Assembly: GCA_947501475.1 (NCBI GenBank)
Contig: CANMWA010000003.1
Location: 62,001-126,000 of the forward strand
Direction of reading: 5' to 3'
DNA from: an uncultured Aquimarina sp.
Lineage (GTDB): Bacteria > Bacteroidota > Bacteroidia > Flavobacteriales > Flavobacteriaceae
Length of the DNA: 64,000 nucleotides
The translations under genes were made by a program, and so were the position numbers. This document shows positions 17,831 through 28,509 of the stretch, one piece after another. The notes under the pieces were generated by a model, which ran no database searches, was not told the origin of the DNA, and saw nothing but the letters and a program-made list of their open reading frames with translations. The number at the start of each line of letters is the position of its first letter. Within the stretch, counting starts at the first letter, position 1.

Positions 17831-18859
17831 TTAATTAGTATCTTTTAAATATTGACTTATTCTTGTAATTAGTTGATTTCCTTCTGTAATAGCTGCACCC
17901 ATTTGAAAAAAGCCATGAACTTGTCCATCGTAATGCCAATGGGTAACTTTCACTTTGGCTGATTTCAATTTTTGTACATAAGCTTCTCCTTCAGAATGTA
18001 AAGGGTCAAATCCTCCTGTAATGATTAAAGTTTCGGGTATATTCGAAAGATTGTCTGCTTGTAAGGGTGATAGATAATGATGGTTTATGTCAGCATCATC
18101 TTTTGTATACATGGCTACATTGGCAGTCATAGCATCTTTGGTCAACACATATCCTTTGCTGCCTAATTCTTCCCACGAAGTTGAAACTAAAGTCAAATCA
18201 GTATTGGGATAAATAAGCAATTGCCCTTTTATAGAAGGACCGTTTTTATCCCTGGCCATAAGTGTGGTAACGGTTGCTAGATTTCCACCTGCACTGTCTC
18301 CGCCAATGTATATTTGCTCAGCATTGCCGTTAATTTTTTCAGCATTATCATATAGCCATTGTAGTACTTCATAGCAATCATTTAGTCCTGCTGGGTAAGG
18401 GTACTCTGGTGCCAAACGATAATCTATACCAATTACCAAAAATCCACTTCTGTTTGCCAATGCACGTAACGGTCTATCGTGGGTTTCTAGATTACCAGCA
18501 GTAAAACCACCACCGTGAATATAGAGTAATATCGGCAACTTTTTTTTGTCATTAGGTGTGTAAATTCTAATGGGTGTTTGATGGCCTTTTTTTGAAGCTA
18601 CATTTCTATTTTCTATGTTAAATACTTTTTCAGCTTCTCCTGCCATAGGGATGATGCCTTCATATCCTTTTCTTCCCGCTTCTAGTTTTTGAGTATCGCT
18701 CATTATTGCTATTTTGTCTGCATTTTCTGCATAGTGTTTAGCCATATTTTCTATGACCGTTTTTGCTTCTTTATCCATAGTCGTTGATTTATTTTGTTGT
18801 GTATATCCTTCGGTTATAAAAACGAAGAGCGTCAATATTTGTATGGTTAGTTTTTTCAT
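17831..18859 (-). CDS. Exported HSL-type alpha/beta hydrolase (esterase)
   Basis: 342 residues from the ATG at 18859, chosen because it starts a Sec signal (MKKLTIQILTLFVFITEGYTQ); 15 extra upstream codons are hydrophilic. Catalytic features of the hormone-sensitive-lipase family: the oxyanion-hole LYIHGGGFTAGN, nucleophile Ser in GGDSAGGNLA, Asp in GGFDPLHSEGEAY, and His in GQVHGFFQM. It hydrolyses ester bonds of unknown substrates in the periplasm. Operon A. Confidence 0.88.
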   Translation of the reverse strand: MKKLTIQILTLFVFITEGYTQQNKSTTMDKEAKTVIENMAKHYAENADKIAIMSDTQKLEAGRKGYEGIIPMAGEAEKVFNIENRNVASKKGHQTPIRIYTPNDKKKLPILLYIHGGGFTAGNLETHDRPLRALANRSGFLVIGIDYRLAPEYPYPAGLNDCYEVLQWLYDNAEKINGNAEQIYIGGDSAGGNLATVTTLMARDKNGPSIKGQLLIYPNTDLTLVSTSWEELGSKGYVLTKDAMTANVAMYTKDDADINHHYLSPLQADNLSNIPETLIITGGFDPLHSEGEAYVQKLKSAKVKVTHWHYDGQVHGFFQMGAAITEGNQLITRISQYLKDTN

Positions 18860-18884
18860 GTCATTACGTTTTAACTTATTTTTT

Positions 18885-19589
18885 TTACATCGGTACTTCG
18901 ACAATCAGTATATCCGAATCCTCAATATTTTTTATCCAAATAGAATCCGTATCCGTAATTTCCAATACATCTCTTTTCTCCAAAAGCTTATCTTGAAATT
19001 CAATGACTCCATCAATGACCATCAGAAAAATGCCATTACCTTTTATATTGGTTTTGTACTCTACGAACCTACCTTCATCAAATGTGCCTCTTACCACATA
19101 AGCATTTTGCTGAATTTTTAAAGGCGCTTTATCAAAATTTAGGGGCCCTACGAGTACTTTCCACTCATCCAGCCATTCTTTTGGTTCAAAGTGTGCTATC
19201 CTAGATTTAGGAAGTACATTGAGCGTATTCGGCTCTATCCAAATTTGAAATTGTTTAGCTTCCTTTTCACTAATATTTAAATCAGAATGAGTGACTCCTC
19301 TGCCAGCAGTTATGGCCTGCACATCATTTGCCCTGATATTGCGGGTGCCTGAGATGTCTGTATGTTCTAAATCACCTTGGAACTGAATGGTTATGATTTC
19401 AAAATTATCATGAGGGTGTTCAGGGAATCCTTTACCCGGTTGAATTATGCTGTCGTTAAAAACACGTAGTTTGCCAAACCCCATTCGCTGCGGATTGTGA
19501 TACTGCCCAAAACTGAATGAGTATCGAGCTTTAAACCACCCAAAATTAGCGGTACCGCGTTCTTCCGATTTCCATATAGCGTATTTCAT
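18885..19589 (-). CDS. Pirin family protein (second)
   Basis: 234 residues. Pirin N-terminal blocks ANFGWFKARYSFSFGQYHNPQRMGFG, abbreviated here, and metal ligands in EHPHDNFEI and THSDLN. C-terminal cupin without a second complete metal set, as usual. Six bases after the third pirin gene; the two adjacent pirins are clearly different from each other, so the pair is an old duplication or separate recruitments. Confidence 0.87.
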   Translation of the reverse strand: MKYAIWKSEERGTANFGWFKARYSFSFGQYHNPQRMGFGKLRVFNDSIIQPGKGFPEHPHDNFEIITIQFQGDLEHTDISGTRNIRANDVQAITAGRGVTHSDLNISEKEAKQFQIWIEPNTLNVLPKSRIAHFEPKEWLDEWKVLVGPLNFDKAPLKIQQNAYVVRGTFDEGRFVEYKTNIKGNGIFLMVIDGVIEFQDKLLEKRDVLEITDTDSIWIKNIEDSDILIVEVPM

Positions 19590-19595
19590 CTTGAT

Positions 19596-20312
19596 TTAAA
19601 TTTCTAAAGGCACATCTATTATTAGAATATCCGTAAGATTATTGAATTTTATTTCTACTGAATCTGAGTCTACCAAGCCAAAACCATCTCTTCTTTGCAG
19701 GCGTTGATTCTTAATTACCATATCACCTTCGATAATGAAAAGATAAACACCGTTCCTTTTTTGCTTTTTGGCATAGGTTAGTGATTCATTTTCTTGAAAA
19801 GTTCCTCGCCACATCCATACGTTTTGACCTATATGTAAACTTTCCTCTTCACCCTTTGGTGAGACCAATAATTGTAGCTTGTTTTCCCTAGAAAGAGGGT
19901 CGCTTATCATCGTTTGATATTTGGGCGGTACATTTCGTTCTCTTGGTAAAAACCAGATTTGTAAATTATCAATTGATATGTCATCGGAAAGATTATATTC
20001 GGAATGATGGATTCCAGTTCCTGCGGAAATTAGCTGTACGGCATTTTCAAGGTTGACACCTTCGTTGCCAGCAGTGTCTGAATGCACCATAGCACCGCTG
20101 ATGACGACACTTACTATTTCCATATTATCGTGTGGGTGCATTCCAAATCCTTTTCCGCCAGGGGCTATAATACCATTATCAAGAATAATCATAGCACCAA
20201 AATGTCTTCTATCGGGTGTTGGTGGATTATTTGGATTAAAGGACTGATACAATTGTATCCAGCCCATATCTCTATGACTTCTTGTGTGTTGTGGATGATA
20301 AACTGTTTCCAT
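19596..20312 (-). CDS. Pirin family protein (third)
   Basis: 238 residues from METVYHPQHTRSHRDMGW at 20312; an ATG nine codons earlier is possible but adds residues outside the family consensus. Metal-ligand block GMHPHDNMEI and HHSEYN. Pirins are iron- or other metal-containing bicupins linked to flavonol oxidation and redox sensing. It lies in operon A between an isochorismatase-like gene and a second pirin. Confidence 0.86.
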   Translation of the reverse strand: METVYHPQHTRSHRDMGWIQLYQSFNPNNPPTPDRRHFGAMIILDNGIIAPGGKGFGMHPHDNMEIVSVVISGAMVHSDTAGNEGVNLENAVQLISAGTGIHHSEYNLSDDISIDNLQIWFLPRERNVPPKYQTMISDPLSRENKLQLLVSPKGEEESLHIGQNVWMWRGTFQENESLTYAKKQKRNGVYLFIIEGDMVIKNQRLQRRDGFGLVDSDSVEIKFNNLTDILIIDVPLEI

Positions 20313-20366
20313 ATTAGTGTTAAGGCTACCGGTTAACATACAATAGCCTTTTAGTTTTGTTACTAA

Positions 20367-20981
20367 TTAATTTGCTTCTGCCTTCTCTCCCTCAACTAAA
20401 GGGGCAAGGATTTCTTCATACATAATACCTTGTATTTTTCTTCCTCTTTCATCTGCCCAGTTTGCTGCCAGTTCTGCCATCACTTGATTGGTGGAGGTTA
20501 TGGTAATGCCAGCATTTTCCATACGTCGAATTGCCGTATCATCGGCTACCTGTGTTGGTGAACCTCCGCCATCTACGATTACTTGAACATCATACCCGTC
20601 TTCTAAGGCACTTATTGCAGGGAAAACGATACAGACATCGTTAGTAAGCCCACACATTATCAGTTTCTTTTTGCCTGTTGCTTCGACAGCTTTTTTGAAA
20701 TCATCATAATCCCAAGCATCCACAATTCCCGGTCGTTTCACACGATTGGCGAATGCCTCAGGTGCGATGTCTTGAATATCCTGTAATAGTGGTCCTTGAA
20801 ATTCATCTTCCATACTGCTAGTCAATATCAAGGGCATTCCTGTTTCTACTGCTGTTCTTGCAAGGGCTCTTGTATTTTGAACCAAATCTTTATGAGGTAA
20901 ATTGATAGCAAGTTTAATTGTTCCTTGTTGATGGTCTATGAGCAACATTGCTGCGTTGTCTACTGTAAATTTATTTTTCAT
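20367..20981 (-). CDS. YcaC-like isochorismatase-fold hydrolase, cytoplasmic
   Basis: 204 residues with no signal peptide. Catalytic Asp in LLIDHQQGTIKLA, the VKRPGIVDAWDYDDF block and the nucleophilic Cys in GLTNDVCIVFPAISALEDG. Close in layout to E. coli YcaC, whose physiological substrate is unknown. It is the cytoplasmic counterpart of the exported copy at 15845, so each operon carries one. Operon A, third gene. Confidence 0.87.
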   Translation of the reverse strand: MKNKFTVDNAAMLLIDHQQGTIKLAINLPHKDLVQNTRALARTAVETGMPLILTSSMEDEFQGPLLQDIQDIAPEAFANRVKRPGIVDAWDYDDFKKAVEATGKKKLIMCGLTNDVCIVFPAISALEDGYDVQVIVDGGGSPTQVADDTAIRRMENAGITITSTNQVMAELAANWADERGRKIQGIMYEEILAPLVEGEKAEAN

Positions 20982-21008
20982 TGTCTTTGTGTTTTATATG
21001 AATACTAT

Positions 21009-22346
21009 TTAAAATGTGAATTTTGAAGTGAGTATTAGGTAATAAATGTTGTCATTAAAGTTTTCGCGCTTTAAAAAGTCTCCAGGTAGAATGATATTAG
21101 ATTCTATATCGGTTTCAAAAAATGCGTTCCAGTTGTATTTAAAATTGAATCCTACTTGATGTGCTACAAACTTTTCATCATTTACCGAAGGATAGGCTAC
21201 TCTCCCTCCCGAAGAATAAATTGCATCTGTATTAGAATATCTCCAAAACGCATAATATCCTAATTCGGTTGATAATTTTTTGGTATGATATGTAATATTG
21301 GTATGCACATCGATTAGATTGTAAGGCCCAAATTTTGCGACCCTACCAAAATAAGCGGCATCGGGATATAACGGATTAAAGGTGTTCAATGTGTTATCAG
21401 TAGAATTTCTGTCCCCGCTAATAACCTCTGTATTGAACTCGTAATCGAAGGAATCACTAATAGGGTATTTACCGCTTACAGAAAGTGTCCATGCATTGAT
21501 GTTTTGAACTCCTATAGTCCCGAACTGATATACAAACTCATTATTGAATTTCCATTTTGCTATTGACAAGTCGGTTCTAAGCCCTAGACTATGTCTGGTT
21601 TCCTGGCCACTTGCAGCCTCAAAATTTTCAACTTCAGCGCTATATCCTAAATAATATAGCTCTGCATTAAGGCTCTTACTTTTGTAGCGATTATAGCTTC
21701 CCCAGATATAGTTATCGAATGCGTAAAAGTTATTGTCGAGAACACCAATTTCGTTAGCAACGTTTGATAGTAAAAGTGCTTCCGAAGAAAAATTCTTCCA
21801 TCTATATGTAAAACGAATAGCATCAAACGAGAGTCTTACATTTGGCCCTTCTCTAATGGCAATTAACCGTCTTGAGCCGTAATTGAAGTTTTCTCTTCCT
21901 ATGGCAATTTCATAGTTTCCATTGTCATAGGTAAAAAAAAGTTGATTAAAGTATAGTCTGTCATCGTCGACAAGCGTTGGTATTTCTTTGTTGATACTAT
22001 GGCTTGTTCCCAATTCTGAAAAAAACTGCCATTTATTTGACCTAACATCTACATGGAAAAGCCCTCGACTTAGAAACCAATTATTATCAGGCACATTCTC
22101 TTTTTGAAATCTTGGATTGTCTAAAAATTCCCATTGAAAACGATAGCTGCCGCCAAGGGAAACTAAAGTACTGTCGATAACCTCTACATATTTCAATTTC
22201 GAATACGGGTTGTTATTCTTCTTGTCACGAAATTGTTCGATAGCATCATTTTGCCTCAAAAGAGTAAATTTAGTTTTGTCGGCTTGCGACATTGAGGTCG
22301 TAGTTATCATAATTACTATGAAATATGTAATTCTTACACCATACAT
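21009..22346 (-). CDS. Alginate-export-type outer-membrane porin (copy 2)
   Basis: 445 residues, with a weak Sec signal MYGVRITYFIVIMITTTSMSQ. Shares with the 11693 copy the blocks IGRENFNYGSRRL, REGPNVRLSFD, VISGDRNSTDN and GRVAKFGPYNLIDVH, and ends in an aromatic residue (KFTF). Outer-membrane channel of unknown substrate. Having one porin per operon, each next to an isochorismatase-like and a pirin gene, suggests duplicated or functionally matched modules. Confidence 0.83.
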   Translation of the reverse strand: MYGVRITYFIVIMITTTSMSQADKTKFTLLRQNDAIEQFRDKKNNNPYSKLKYVEVIDSTLVSLGGSYRFQWEFLDNPRFQKENVPDNNWFLSRGLFHVDVRSNKWQFFSELGTSHSINKEIPTLVDDDRLYFNQLFFTYDNGNYEIAIGRENFNYGSRRLIAIREGPNVRLSFDAIRFTYRWKNFSSEALLLSNVANEIGVLDNNFYAFDNYIWGSYNRYKSKSLNAELYYLGYSAEVENFEAASGQETRHSLGLRTDLSIAKWKFNNEFVYQFGTIGVQNINAWTLSVSGKYPISDSFDYEFNTEVISGDRNSTDNTLNTFNPLYPDAAYFGRVAKFGPYNLIDVHTNITYHTKKLSTELGYYAFWRYSNTDAIYSSGGRVAYPSVNDEKFVAHQVGFNFKYNWNAFFETDIESNIILPGDFLKRENFNDNIYYLILTSKFTF

Positions 22347-22415
22347 TATTTTACTTTATGATATATGGATAGAACAGTTTTGGTTACGGATAATGATTTA
22401 AATTGTTTTATCATA

Positions 22416-23228
22416 TTATTCTCCTGTAAACATTTTTAAAACTTCCGGTGATGGTGAAACATTTCCCTTAACGAGTAAATCACCTTTTCCCCTTAATGCT
22501 ACGGTTACTCGGGCAATATTTGCACCGTGATGAAAACCAGCTTCGAGCATTTGCTCGGTAAGTTGTTGGGGTTTCATTTTTACGCCACCTGTTCGACCGT
22601 TAGGTCCCCAATGGCTTCCGGCGTAGTCCGCTCCTGGTGTAGTTTTGGGTAGAGGCACCAATATCATACCATTTGCAGCCATAGCTGCAAGGATGCCTAA
22701 TTGTGCCAGTTCACAGCCAGCCCCATTGTTACCGTGTCCACCTCCAACAGAGAAAACACCACCGACCTTACCAACAAAACGGTCTACAAGCCATCCTTTT
22801 TCCCAAACACGTTCTATATATTCTTTTAACCTTGAATGCATATTGCGATGTTTCATTGGTGTGCCTGCTATAATTCCATCTGCAGCTATAGAATCTTCCA
22901 TTGTTGCGTCTTTTGCCATTTTTCGAATCACATTGACACCTGCTACGGATTTAACACCTCGTTCAACTGCTTCTGACATTGTCCTAGTCGAGCCGAAATC
23001 TGTAGTGTAGACAATTAAAATATTGGCATTATCGGTATTGCTGAACTTTTCAAAATCACCTAATCCTTCTTCAACAGGGTCTAGTTCCATTCCATAAAAA
23101 GAGGTGTGTGCTGTTATGGCCAGACCAGTAGTGACTAAAGCTGTTTTTTTTATAAAATCTCTTCTATTATCCTCTATTTCAATAAGAGTTTTAAAGTCTT
23201 TTTTTTCGGTTTCTATAATTTCATTCAT
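22416..23228 (-). CDS. Tat-exported WrbA-like flavodoxin
   Basis: 270 residues from the ATG at 23228. The N-terminal region carries a twin-arginine motif (NRRDFIKKTALVTTGLAI) followed by a hydrophobic stretch, so the FMN protein should be folded in the cytoplasm and exported. Flavodoxin blocks: VYTTDFGSTRTMSEAVERG, AGTPMKHRNMHSRLKEY and GVFSVGGGHGNNGAG. An upstream in-frame ATG at 23321 is rejected because a sigma54-like promoter (23288-23303) lies inside that extension. First gene of operon A; a periplasmic quinone reductase role is inferred. Confidence 0.82.
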   Translation of the reverse strand: MNEIIETEKKDFKTLIEIEDNRRDFIKKTALVTTGLAITAHTSFYGMELDPVEEGLGDFEKFSNTDNANILIVYTTDFGSTRTMSEAVERGVKSVAGVNVIRKMAKDATMEDSIAADGIIAGTPMKHRNMHSRLKEYIERVWEKGWLVDRFVGKVGGVFSVGGGHGNNGAGCELAQLGILAAMAANGMILVPLPKTTPGADYAGSHWGPNGRTGGVKMKPQQLTEQMLEAGFHHGANIARVTVALRGKGDLLVKGNVSPSPEVLKMFTGE

Positions 23229-23287
23229 TATTCTTCTGGAATTATATTCATCTGTTAATAGGCGCCATACATTTTCCTTTAGTTTTT

Positions 23288-23303
23288 TGCCAAGAGTATG
23301 CCA
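23288..23303 (-). promoter_or_regulatory. Sigma54-type promoter of operon A
   Basis: Minus strand TGGCATACTCTTGGCA. Compared with TGGCACGNNNNTTGCW it has the GG and GC dinucleotides at the required 10-base separation with the -24 half intact and one mismatch before GC. Initiation near 23277 leaves about 49 bases to the ATG at 23228. Confidence 0.6.
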
Positions 23304-23376
23304 TATGCTCAAATAATCCACAAAAAACTGATAAACAGGTAGTTATATGTATTTTTATAAAATAAGGATGATTAAT

Positions 23377-23398
23377 AAAACACGATATATCGTGTTTT
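23377..23398. promoter_or_regulatory. Palindromic enhancer/operator between operon A and the kinase gene
   Basis: A perfect 22-bp palindrome, centre ACACGATATATCGTGT with AA/TT flanks. Its centre is 84.5 bases upstream of the TGGCAT element, typical for an upstream activator sequence of a sigma54 activator. The divergent gene pair encodes exactly such an activator. Confidence 0.65.
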
Positions 23399-23546
23399 TA
23401 TGATAATTAGTTGTTGTATATAGGAGTTGCAATTTGTATCTTGTAAAGAAAAAATTGCTCGACAACGAACCAAAATAACTTGTGCTTATTTCAAGTGAAA
23501 ATGAATACTGGTGAATTCATCGGGCAAAGAAAATTAAATTCAAAAG

Positions 23547-25376
23547 GTGAAAAAATATCAAGAACTTCTATTTCTTTTACAATTAATTCTTCTTCCGACA
23601 TTTATTCTAGGTCAAACGAAGCAGAACCTTGATAGCCTGATACTGCAAAGTGAATCAAAAAATGATAGCATCGCTATTTTCGCGTTGAATAAAATCAGTT
23701 ATAGTTATTGGGATACATCAATAGATTCTTCTCTTGTTTGGGCCCATAAAGCCGTAGAGCGTGCAGACAAAACAGGTGCTTTAATATTTCAAGCACAAAG
23801 TAATTATAACCTAGCTGCAGCTTATGACCAAGCGGGCGATTTTCAAGATGCACTGATATACTATCTGAGAGCCTTAGATTACAGTAAAGATAGTAGGATG
23901 GGGCAAATTCGCATACTAAACGGGATAGGGATTCTGTGCAGAAGTATGGGAGAACCCGAAAAAGCAATAGAATATTATTTAGACGCCTTAAAATTGCTGG
24001 AGCAAGAAGATAATGATCATGCTACTGCGATGATTAGCAATAATCTAGCAAATTCATATTCAGAAGTTAATAATACTAAAAAAGCTGAACAATATCATAG
24101 AGATGCATTACTGATACGGCAGAGAATTAAGGATTCATTAGGTATAGCGCAAAGTCTAAATAATATTGGGAACATATATTTATTAAAAAAAGAATTTATA
24201 AAAGCAGCAAGAGAACTAGAATTAGCTGAAGAAATTATTGGCACAAACAATGGGGGTAGTGAATATGTAGGCCTGCTACAGAATTTAGGGAATACATATG
24301 CGGGAATGAAATTATACGATAAATCCAAAAAGTATTTAAACAAAGCTCTTTCTTACGGAAAAAGAATAGGTCTAAAAGAAGAGCAAGCCGAGATTTATAG
24401 TTCGATGGCCGCTTTGGATTCTGTATCCGGAGATTTTGTCAATGCATATTATAATCTTTATTCATATGCAGTACTAAAGGATAGTATCTTAAATCTTGAA
24501 AAAGCAAAAGAAATTAACCGATTAGAAACCCAATATAGAGTAAAAGAAAATGAGAAAAAACTAATAACAGTTCAAAAAGAGAATGAGTTAAAATCCATAA
24601 AACAAGTACAACAATCCAAAACTATTATTATAGTTTCCATAGGTCTTATCCTATTTTTGCTTCTTGCTGTTTATCTGGCTCGTATTTATATACAAAAACG
24701 GAAGGCCAATACCTTACTTTCTATCCAAAAAGAAGAAATAATCAAAAAAAATAAAACAATAAACAAAACTTTAGGGGAGAAAGAACTGCTCATGCAAGAA
24801 ATAAATCATAGAGCTAAGAACAATATTTACATAGTAGAAAGACTTCTAACAGCGCAACTAAAGGAAGCTAAGTTTACAGAGACCAAAACGCTACTCAAAG
24901 AGAGTCAAAAGCGTATACAAAGTATTTCACTTTTGCACAATCAATTGTCTTCCAAAGATATGCCTGCATCTATTAACATGAAGTTGTATATAAATGAATT
25001 ATTAGATACCTATATATCAGTTGATAAAAACCTTCAAGTATCATCCGAATTAGACGCTTTAACTATAGATTCTGATAGTGCTTTGGCATTAGGGCTTATA
25101 ATAAACGAACTTATTACCAACAGTATTAAACATGCTACTTCTGAAACAAAAATTATGCACGTTTCATTGAAAAAGCAAGATGATAAATTAAGTCTAATAG
25201 TAAAAGATAATAATGTTGAGGTTCAGTTGAGTAAGGTTGAAGGTAGAGATACATCAGACGCCTCTTTTTTTGGAACTGAACTGGTGAAAGGACTTGTTAA
25301 GCAATTAAAGGGAACTATTGAGTATGTGCAAAATTCAGGAATGAATGTTCGGGCAGTGATTCCTTCAAAAAAATAG
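23547..25376 (+). CDS. TPR sensor histidine kinase (HisKA_2 type)
   Basis: 609 residues, starting at GTG (23547), which begins a Sec signal ([23 protein letters not shown]). Then periplasmic TPR repeats (about 40-300), a short coiled coil, one membrane segment (about 359-381) and a cytoplasmic kinase of the HisKA_2 class: phospho-acceptor His421 in [13 protein letters not shown]-box [12 protein letters not shown], and a degenerate G region ending in [14 protein letters not shown]. It should phosphorylate the response regulator starting 4 bases downstream. The TPR sensor suggests recognition of a protein or peptide rather than a small ligand. Confidence 0.88.
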   Translation: MKKYQELLFLLQLILLPTFILGQTKQNLDSLILQSESKNDSIAIFALNKISYSYWDTSIDSSLVWAHKAVERADKTGALIFQAQSNYNLAAAYDQAGDFQDALIYYLRALDYSKDSRMGQIRILNGIGILCRSMGEPEKAIEYYLDALKLLEQEDNDHATAMISNNLANSYSEVNNTKKAEQYHRDALLIRQRIKDSLGIAQSLNNIGNIYLLKKEFIKAARELELAEEIIGTNNGGSEYVGLLQNLGNTYAGMKLYDKSKKYLNKALSYGKRIGLKEEQAEIYSSMAALDSVSGDFVNAYYNLYSYAVLKDSILNLEKAKEINRLETQYRVKENEKKLITVQKENELKSIKQVQQSKTIIIVSIGLILFLLLAVYLARIYIQKRKANTLLSIQKEEIIKKNKTINKTLGEKELLMQEINHRAKNNIYIVERLLTAQLKEAKFTETKTLLKESQKRIQSISLLHNQLSSKDMPASINMKLYINELLDTYISVDKNLQVSSELDALTIDSDSALALGLIINELITNSIKHATSETKIMHVSLKKQDDKLSLIVKDNNVEVQLSKVEGRDTSDASFFGTELVKGLVKQLKGTIEYVQNSGMNVRAVIPSKK

Positions 25377-25380
25377 CTTT

Positions 25381-28300
25381 ATGGACAAATTAGAAATCAC
25401 AAAAAATGCCAATATGTCTTTGGAAAAGAAGGATATCTTAATAGTTGAAGATGAATATATCCTTGCTACCGACATCGCAGAAAAAGTATCAAAAGCAGGT
25501 TTTAAAAACTACACCATAGTCACTAGTATTGAAGAAGCAACAGGTTATATTTCAAAGCAAATACCAGATTTAGTGCTTTTGGATATTTCATTAGGTGATG
25601 GTGATGGAACAGCATTGGCTGAGAGCGTTTTGAACCCAAAACAAATTCCGTTTATATATATAACGTCTTATGATGAAGGCGACTATTTTGAAAGAGCAAA
25701 AAAGACCCAGCCCTATGGTTTTTTAAGTAAACCTACAACAGAAAAAGCGCTGAAAAATGCTATTGAACTAGCAGTATACAAGGCAGAAAATGAGGATATA
25801 AAAAGGGTTTTAGAGGAAAAAGAAATAATACTAAAAATATCGCAGGGAGTTAGTAAGCTAAGAAGTATTCCTGAATTTTTCTCTTTTGTTGTCAAGGAGT
25901 TGAAACCATTTTTTGATTTTCACGATGTTGGAGTATTTCTCGTAAGTGAAGATGGTGAAAATCACATAGATTTAGCCAGTTTGGATTTGGAGATTTCAGA
26001 TAGTCAATGGAATCAACTGATTCAGCAATCTGGCTTGAAAAACGTAAAGCATAAGAATTCACCTGTTGAATCAATTATGAGAAGAGTAGAAGAAGAAGGA
26101 AAACCGATATTGCATGATTTTAAAGATATCGTTGCTGAATTCCCTGACTATCCCCAATTTCAAGCAGCAGATATTCTTTCTTTTGGTTATAGAGATTGTT
26201 TGGCGACCAATCTAAAGGTTGGCAACAGAACCTTTGGTATGTTTTGCCTAAACAAACTGAAGAAAAATGCATTTACTAATTCTCAAATTTCTCTGTTTGC
26301 CAGTATTACAACACCACTTTCAATTGCAGTGGATAATATTATGGCCAACGAAAGGATAACGGAAGAAAAAGAATTTAAAGATACGCTCTTGACCATAAGT
26401 GATTGTATGAGTTCTATTTTGGAGCCTGAAAATTTGCTCAATGAGATTTTCGAAAACATAAAACCGCTCTTTAACCTCTATGATGTGGGATTATATGTGC
26501 TTTCTGAAGAGGGTAAAAAAATGACGAATTGGGCAGTAGAGCATGGTAATACAATGAGTTCAATGGGAAATACAATGCTTTTAAAACATGATATGGCTCA
26601 ATTCGAGTATAGTAGAAGTGTAGTTGAGATTGTAAGTAAACAGATAATTGATAAAGGAAGCCCTATCATTAAAAAATATGGCAACCGCTATCTAGAAGAA
26701 GCTAATCGCACATATGGGAATACTATCTTTAAAACTGTTGTTGAAAATACTGGTTATAAAGAATTTATGGCTACGACTCTAAATTGCTATGGTAAGACAT
26801 TAGGCATCTTATATTTTAATAGCACTAAAGAGAATCATTTTAACGAATCTCAATTTAGATTGTTTCAGGCAGTGGCCGACCACATTGCTGTTGCAGTAAG
26901 TAATATTATTAATCGTCAAGAAATCCTTAGACGGGAAAGTAAAAAAGCTTTTCAATTAGAATTGGGAAAGAAAATGTCAAAGGCTCAAGACTTTCAATCG
27001 CTGCTTTCCGTTCTATTTAATAATTTAAACAAATGTATTTCCTTTTCAGCCCTGTCTCTAACCATTTGGAAAAATGACACATTGATTCAGAGCCAAGTTT
27101 TGGAATTTAAAAGTGGAAGTGTAAACGATATTTCAAGAGACTTCAATCAAAAGTTTGAAAAGGTATTTCGAAAATTTAAAGAAGAGAATTTTGAAGCTAC
27201 TTTAGTTCCAAAGATTTTTACAAAAGAGTTAATTGAAAAGAATAAAAGTAAATCGGCTTTATTAAAAATTTTAAATGATTTCATTGATTTGAACTCAGCA
27301 ATGCAGTTTCATAAGAAATTAAATAATGAAACGGATTTTATACTTCAATTTATAGATAAGAAGAGAACATTCACAACCAAAGATTTAAGAGAAATGGAGG
27401 AGTATATGTCCCTAATTGAATTATCTATTTCAAATCATCTTGCATTTTTGGATATTGAGGAATTAAATTTCAAAATAAAACAGGAAAAAGAGTACTTAGA
27501 AGCGGAGATAGGAACTGGTTATAATTTTGGTGAACTTATAGGTTCTTCATCAAAAATGAAAGAAATATATAGACAAATAAGTCTGGCAGCGCCAACTGAC
27601 GCTACTGTATTGATTACAGGTGAAACTGGTACTGGAAAAGAGTTAGTTGCTAGAGCCATACATAACATATCAAAACGAAAAAATAATTCGATGATAAAGA
27701 TTAATTGCGCGGCATTGCCGGCAAACCTAATCGAAAGCGAACTATTTGGCCATGAAAAAGGTTCATTTACAGGGGCAACGCAACGAAGAATAGGTAAGTT
27801 TGAGTTAGCAGATAAAGGCACTATTTTTTTAGATGAAATTGGAGAAATGCCACTTGAAATTCAAGTAAAGCTTTTGAGGGTTTTACAAGAAAAAGAGTTT
27901 GAGCGGGTTGGTGGAAACTTGACCATTAAGACAGATGTAAGAGTAATAGCTGCCACAAATAGAAACTTGATGAAAGAGGTTTCAAATAAGAATTTTAGAG
28001 AAGATTTGTATTATAGACTTGATGTATTCCCAATTGTAATTCCACCACTTCGAGAACGCAAAGAAGATATCCCTGAACTCGCCTTGCACTTTTTGCAGAA
28101 GAAAGGACATCGTTTAGGGAAAAGAATAACATCCATTTCAGACCAAGCTTTAAGAGAGTTGATGGGCTACGATTTCCCTGGCAATGTTAGGGAACTAGAA
28201 CATGCTATTGAGCAAGCATTAATCACAAGCAAAGGCAATTACTTAAAGCTTAATTTAGAAAGTCGACGAAAAAAGCGGGCAATTGCAAATGACACTGTTG

Positions 28301-28509
28301 CCAATGGTCCCGTTTCATTGAAAACCTATGAGCAAGGAGAAATAGACCTTATAATGACAACTTTAAAGTTCACAGGTGGAAAAGTGAGAGGTACTGGAGG
28401 GGCCGCCGAGATATTAGACGTTCATCCAAATACGTTAGAAAGTAAAATGAGACGTATGGGTATAAAAAGAAAACACGTTCTTGAAATTATTGAGAATGAT
28501 GAGTTTTAA
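25381..28509 (+). CDS. REC-GAF-sigma54 activator-HTH response regulator
   Basis: 1042 residues. Receiver domain (about 18-130) with phospho-acceptor Asp68 in [11 protein letters not shown], acidic pair ED23-24 and Lys in [11 protein letters not shown]; two GAF-type domains (about 160-320 and 340-510) and a third weaker one; an AAA+ sigma54-interacting domain with Walker A GETGTGKE (747-754), loop GSFTGA (794-799, for the usual GAFTGA) and the FLDEIGEMP Walker B block; C-terminal Fis-type HTH ([20 protein letters not shown]). An enhancer-binding protein that would open sigma54 promoters when phosphorylated. Its stop codon overlaps the stop of the convergent SOD gene. Confidence 0.92.
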   Translation: MDKLEITKNANMSLEKKDILIVEDEYILATDIAEKVSKAGFKNYTIVTSIEEATGYISKQIPDLVLLDISLGDGDGTALAESVLNPKQIPFIYITSYDEGDYFERAKKTQPYGFLSKPTTEKALKNAIELAVYKAENEDIKRVLEEKEIILKISQGVSKLRSIPEFFSFVVKELKPFFDFHDVGVFLVSEDGENHIDLASLDLEISDSQWNQLIQQSGLKNVKHKNSPVESIMRRVEEEGKPILHDFKDIVAEFPDYPQFQAADILSFGYRDCLATNLKVGNRTFGMFCLNKLKKNAFTNSQISLFASITTPLSIAVDNIMANERITEEKEFKDTLLTISDCMSSILEPENLLNEIFENIKPLFNLYDVGLYVLSEEGKKMTNWAVEHGNTMSSMGNTMLLKHDMAQFEYSRSVVEIVSKQIIDKGSPIIKKYGNRYLEEANRTYGNTIFKTVVENTGYKEFMATTLNCYGKTLGILYFNSTKENHFNESQFRLFQAVADHIAVAVSNIINRQEILRRESKKAFQLELGKKMSKAQDFQSLLSVLFNNLNKCISFSALSLTIWKNDTLIQSQVLEFKSGSVNDISRDFNQKFEKVFRKFKEENFEATLVPKIFTKELIEKNKSKSALLKILNDFIDLNSAMQFHKKLNNETDFILQFIDKKRTFTTKDLREMEEYMSLIELSISNHLAFLDIEELNFKIKQEKEYLEAEIGTGYNFGELIGSSSKMKEIYRQISLAAPTDATVLITGETGTGKELVARAIHNISKRKNNSMIKINCAALPANLIESELFGHEKGSFTGATQRRIGKFELADKGTIFLDEIGEMPLEIQVKLLRVLQEKEFERVGGNLTIKTDVRVIAATNRNLMKEVSNKNFREDLYYRLDVFPIVIPPLRERKEDIPELALHFLQKKGHRLGKRITSISDQALRELMGYDFPGNVRELEHAIEQALITSKGNYLKLNLESRRKKRAIANDTVANGPVSLKTYEQGEIDLIMTTLKFTGGKVRGTGGAAEILDVHPNTLESKMRRMGIKRKHVLEIIENDEF

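Noticed and set aside
22645..23316. Plus-strand ORFs opposite the Tat flavodoxin gene
   Set aside because: Antisense frames of a well-supported gene; they also cover its promoter.
23229..23321. Upstream ATG for the Tat flavodoxin
   Set aside because: It would include the sigma54-like promoter and put 31 unrelated residues before the Tat signal.
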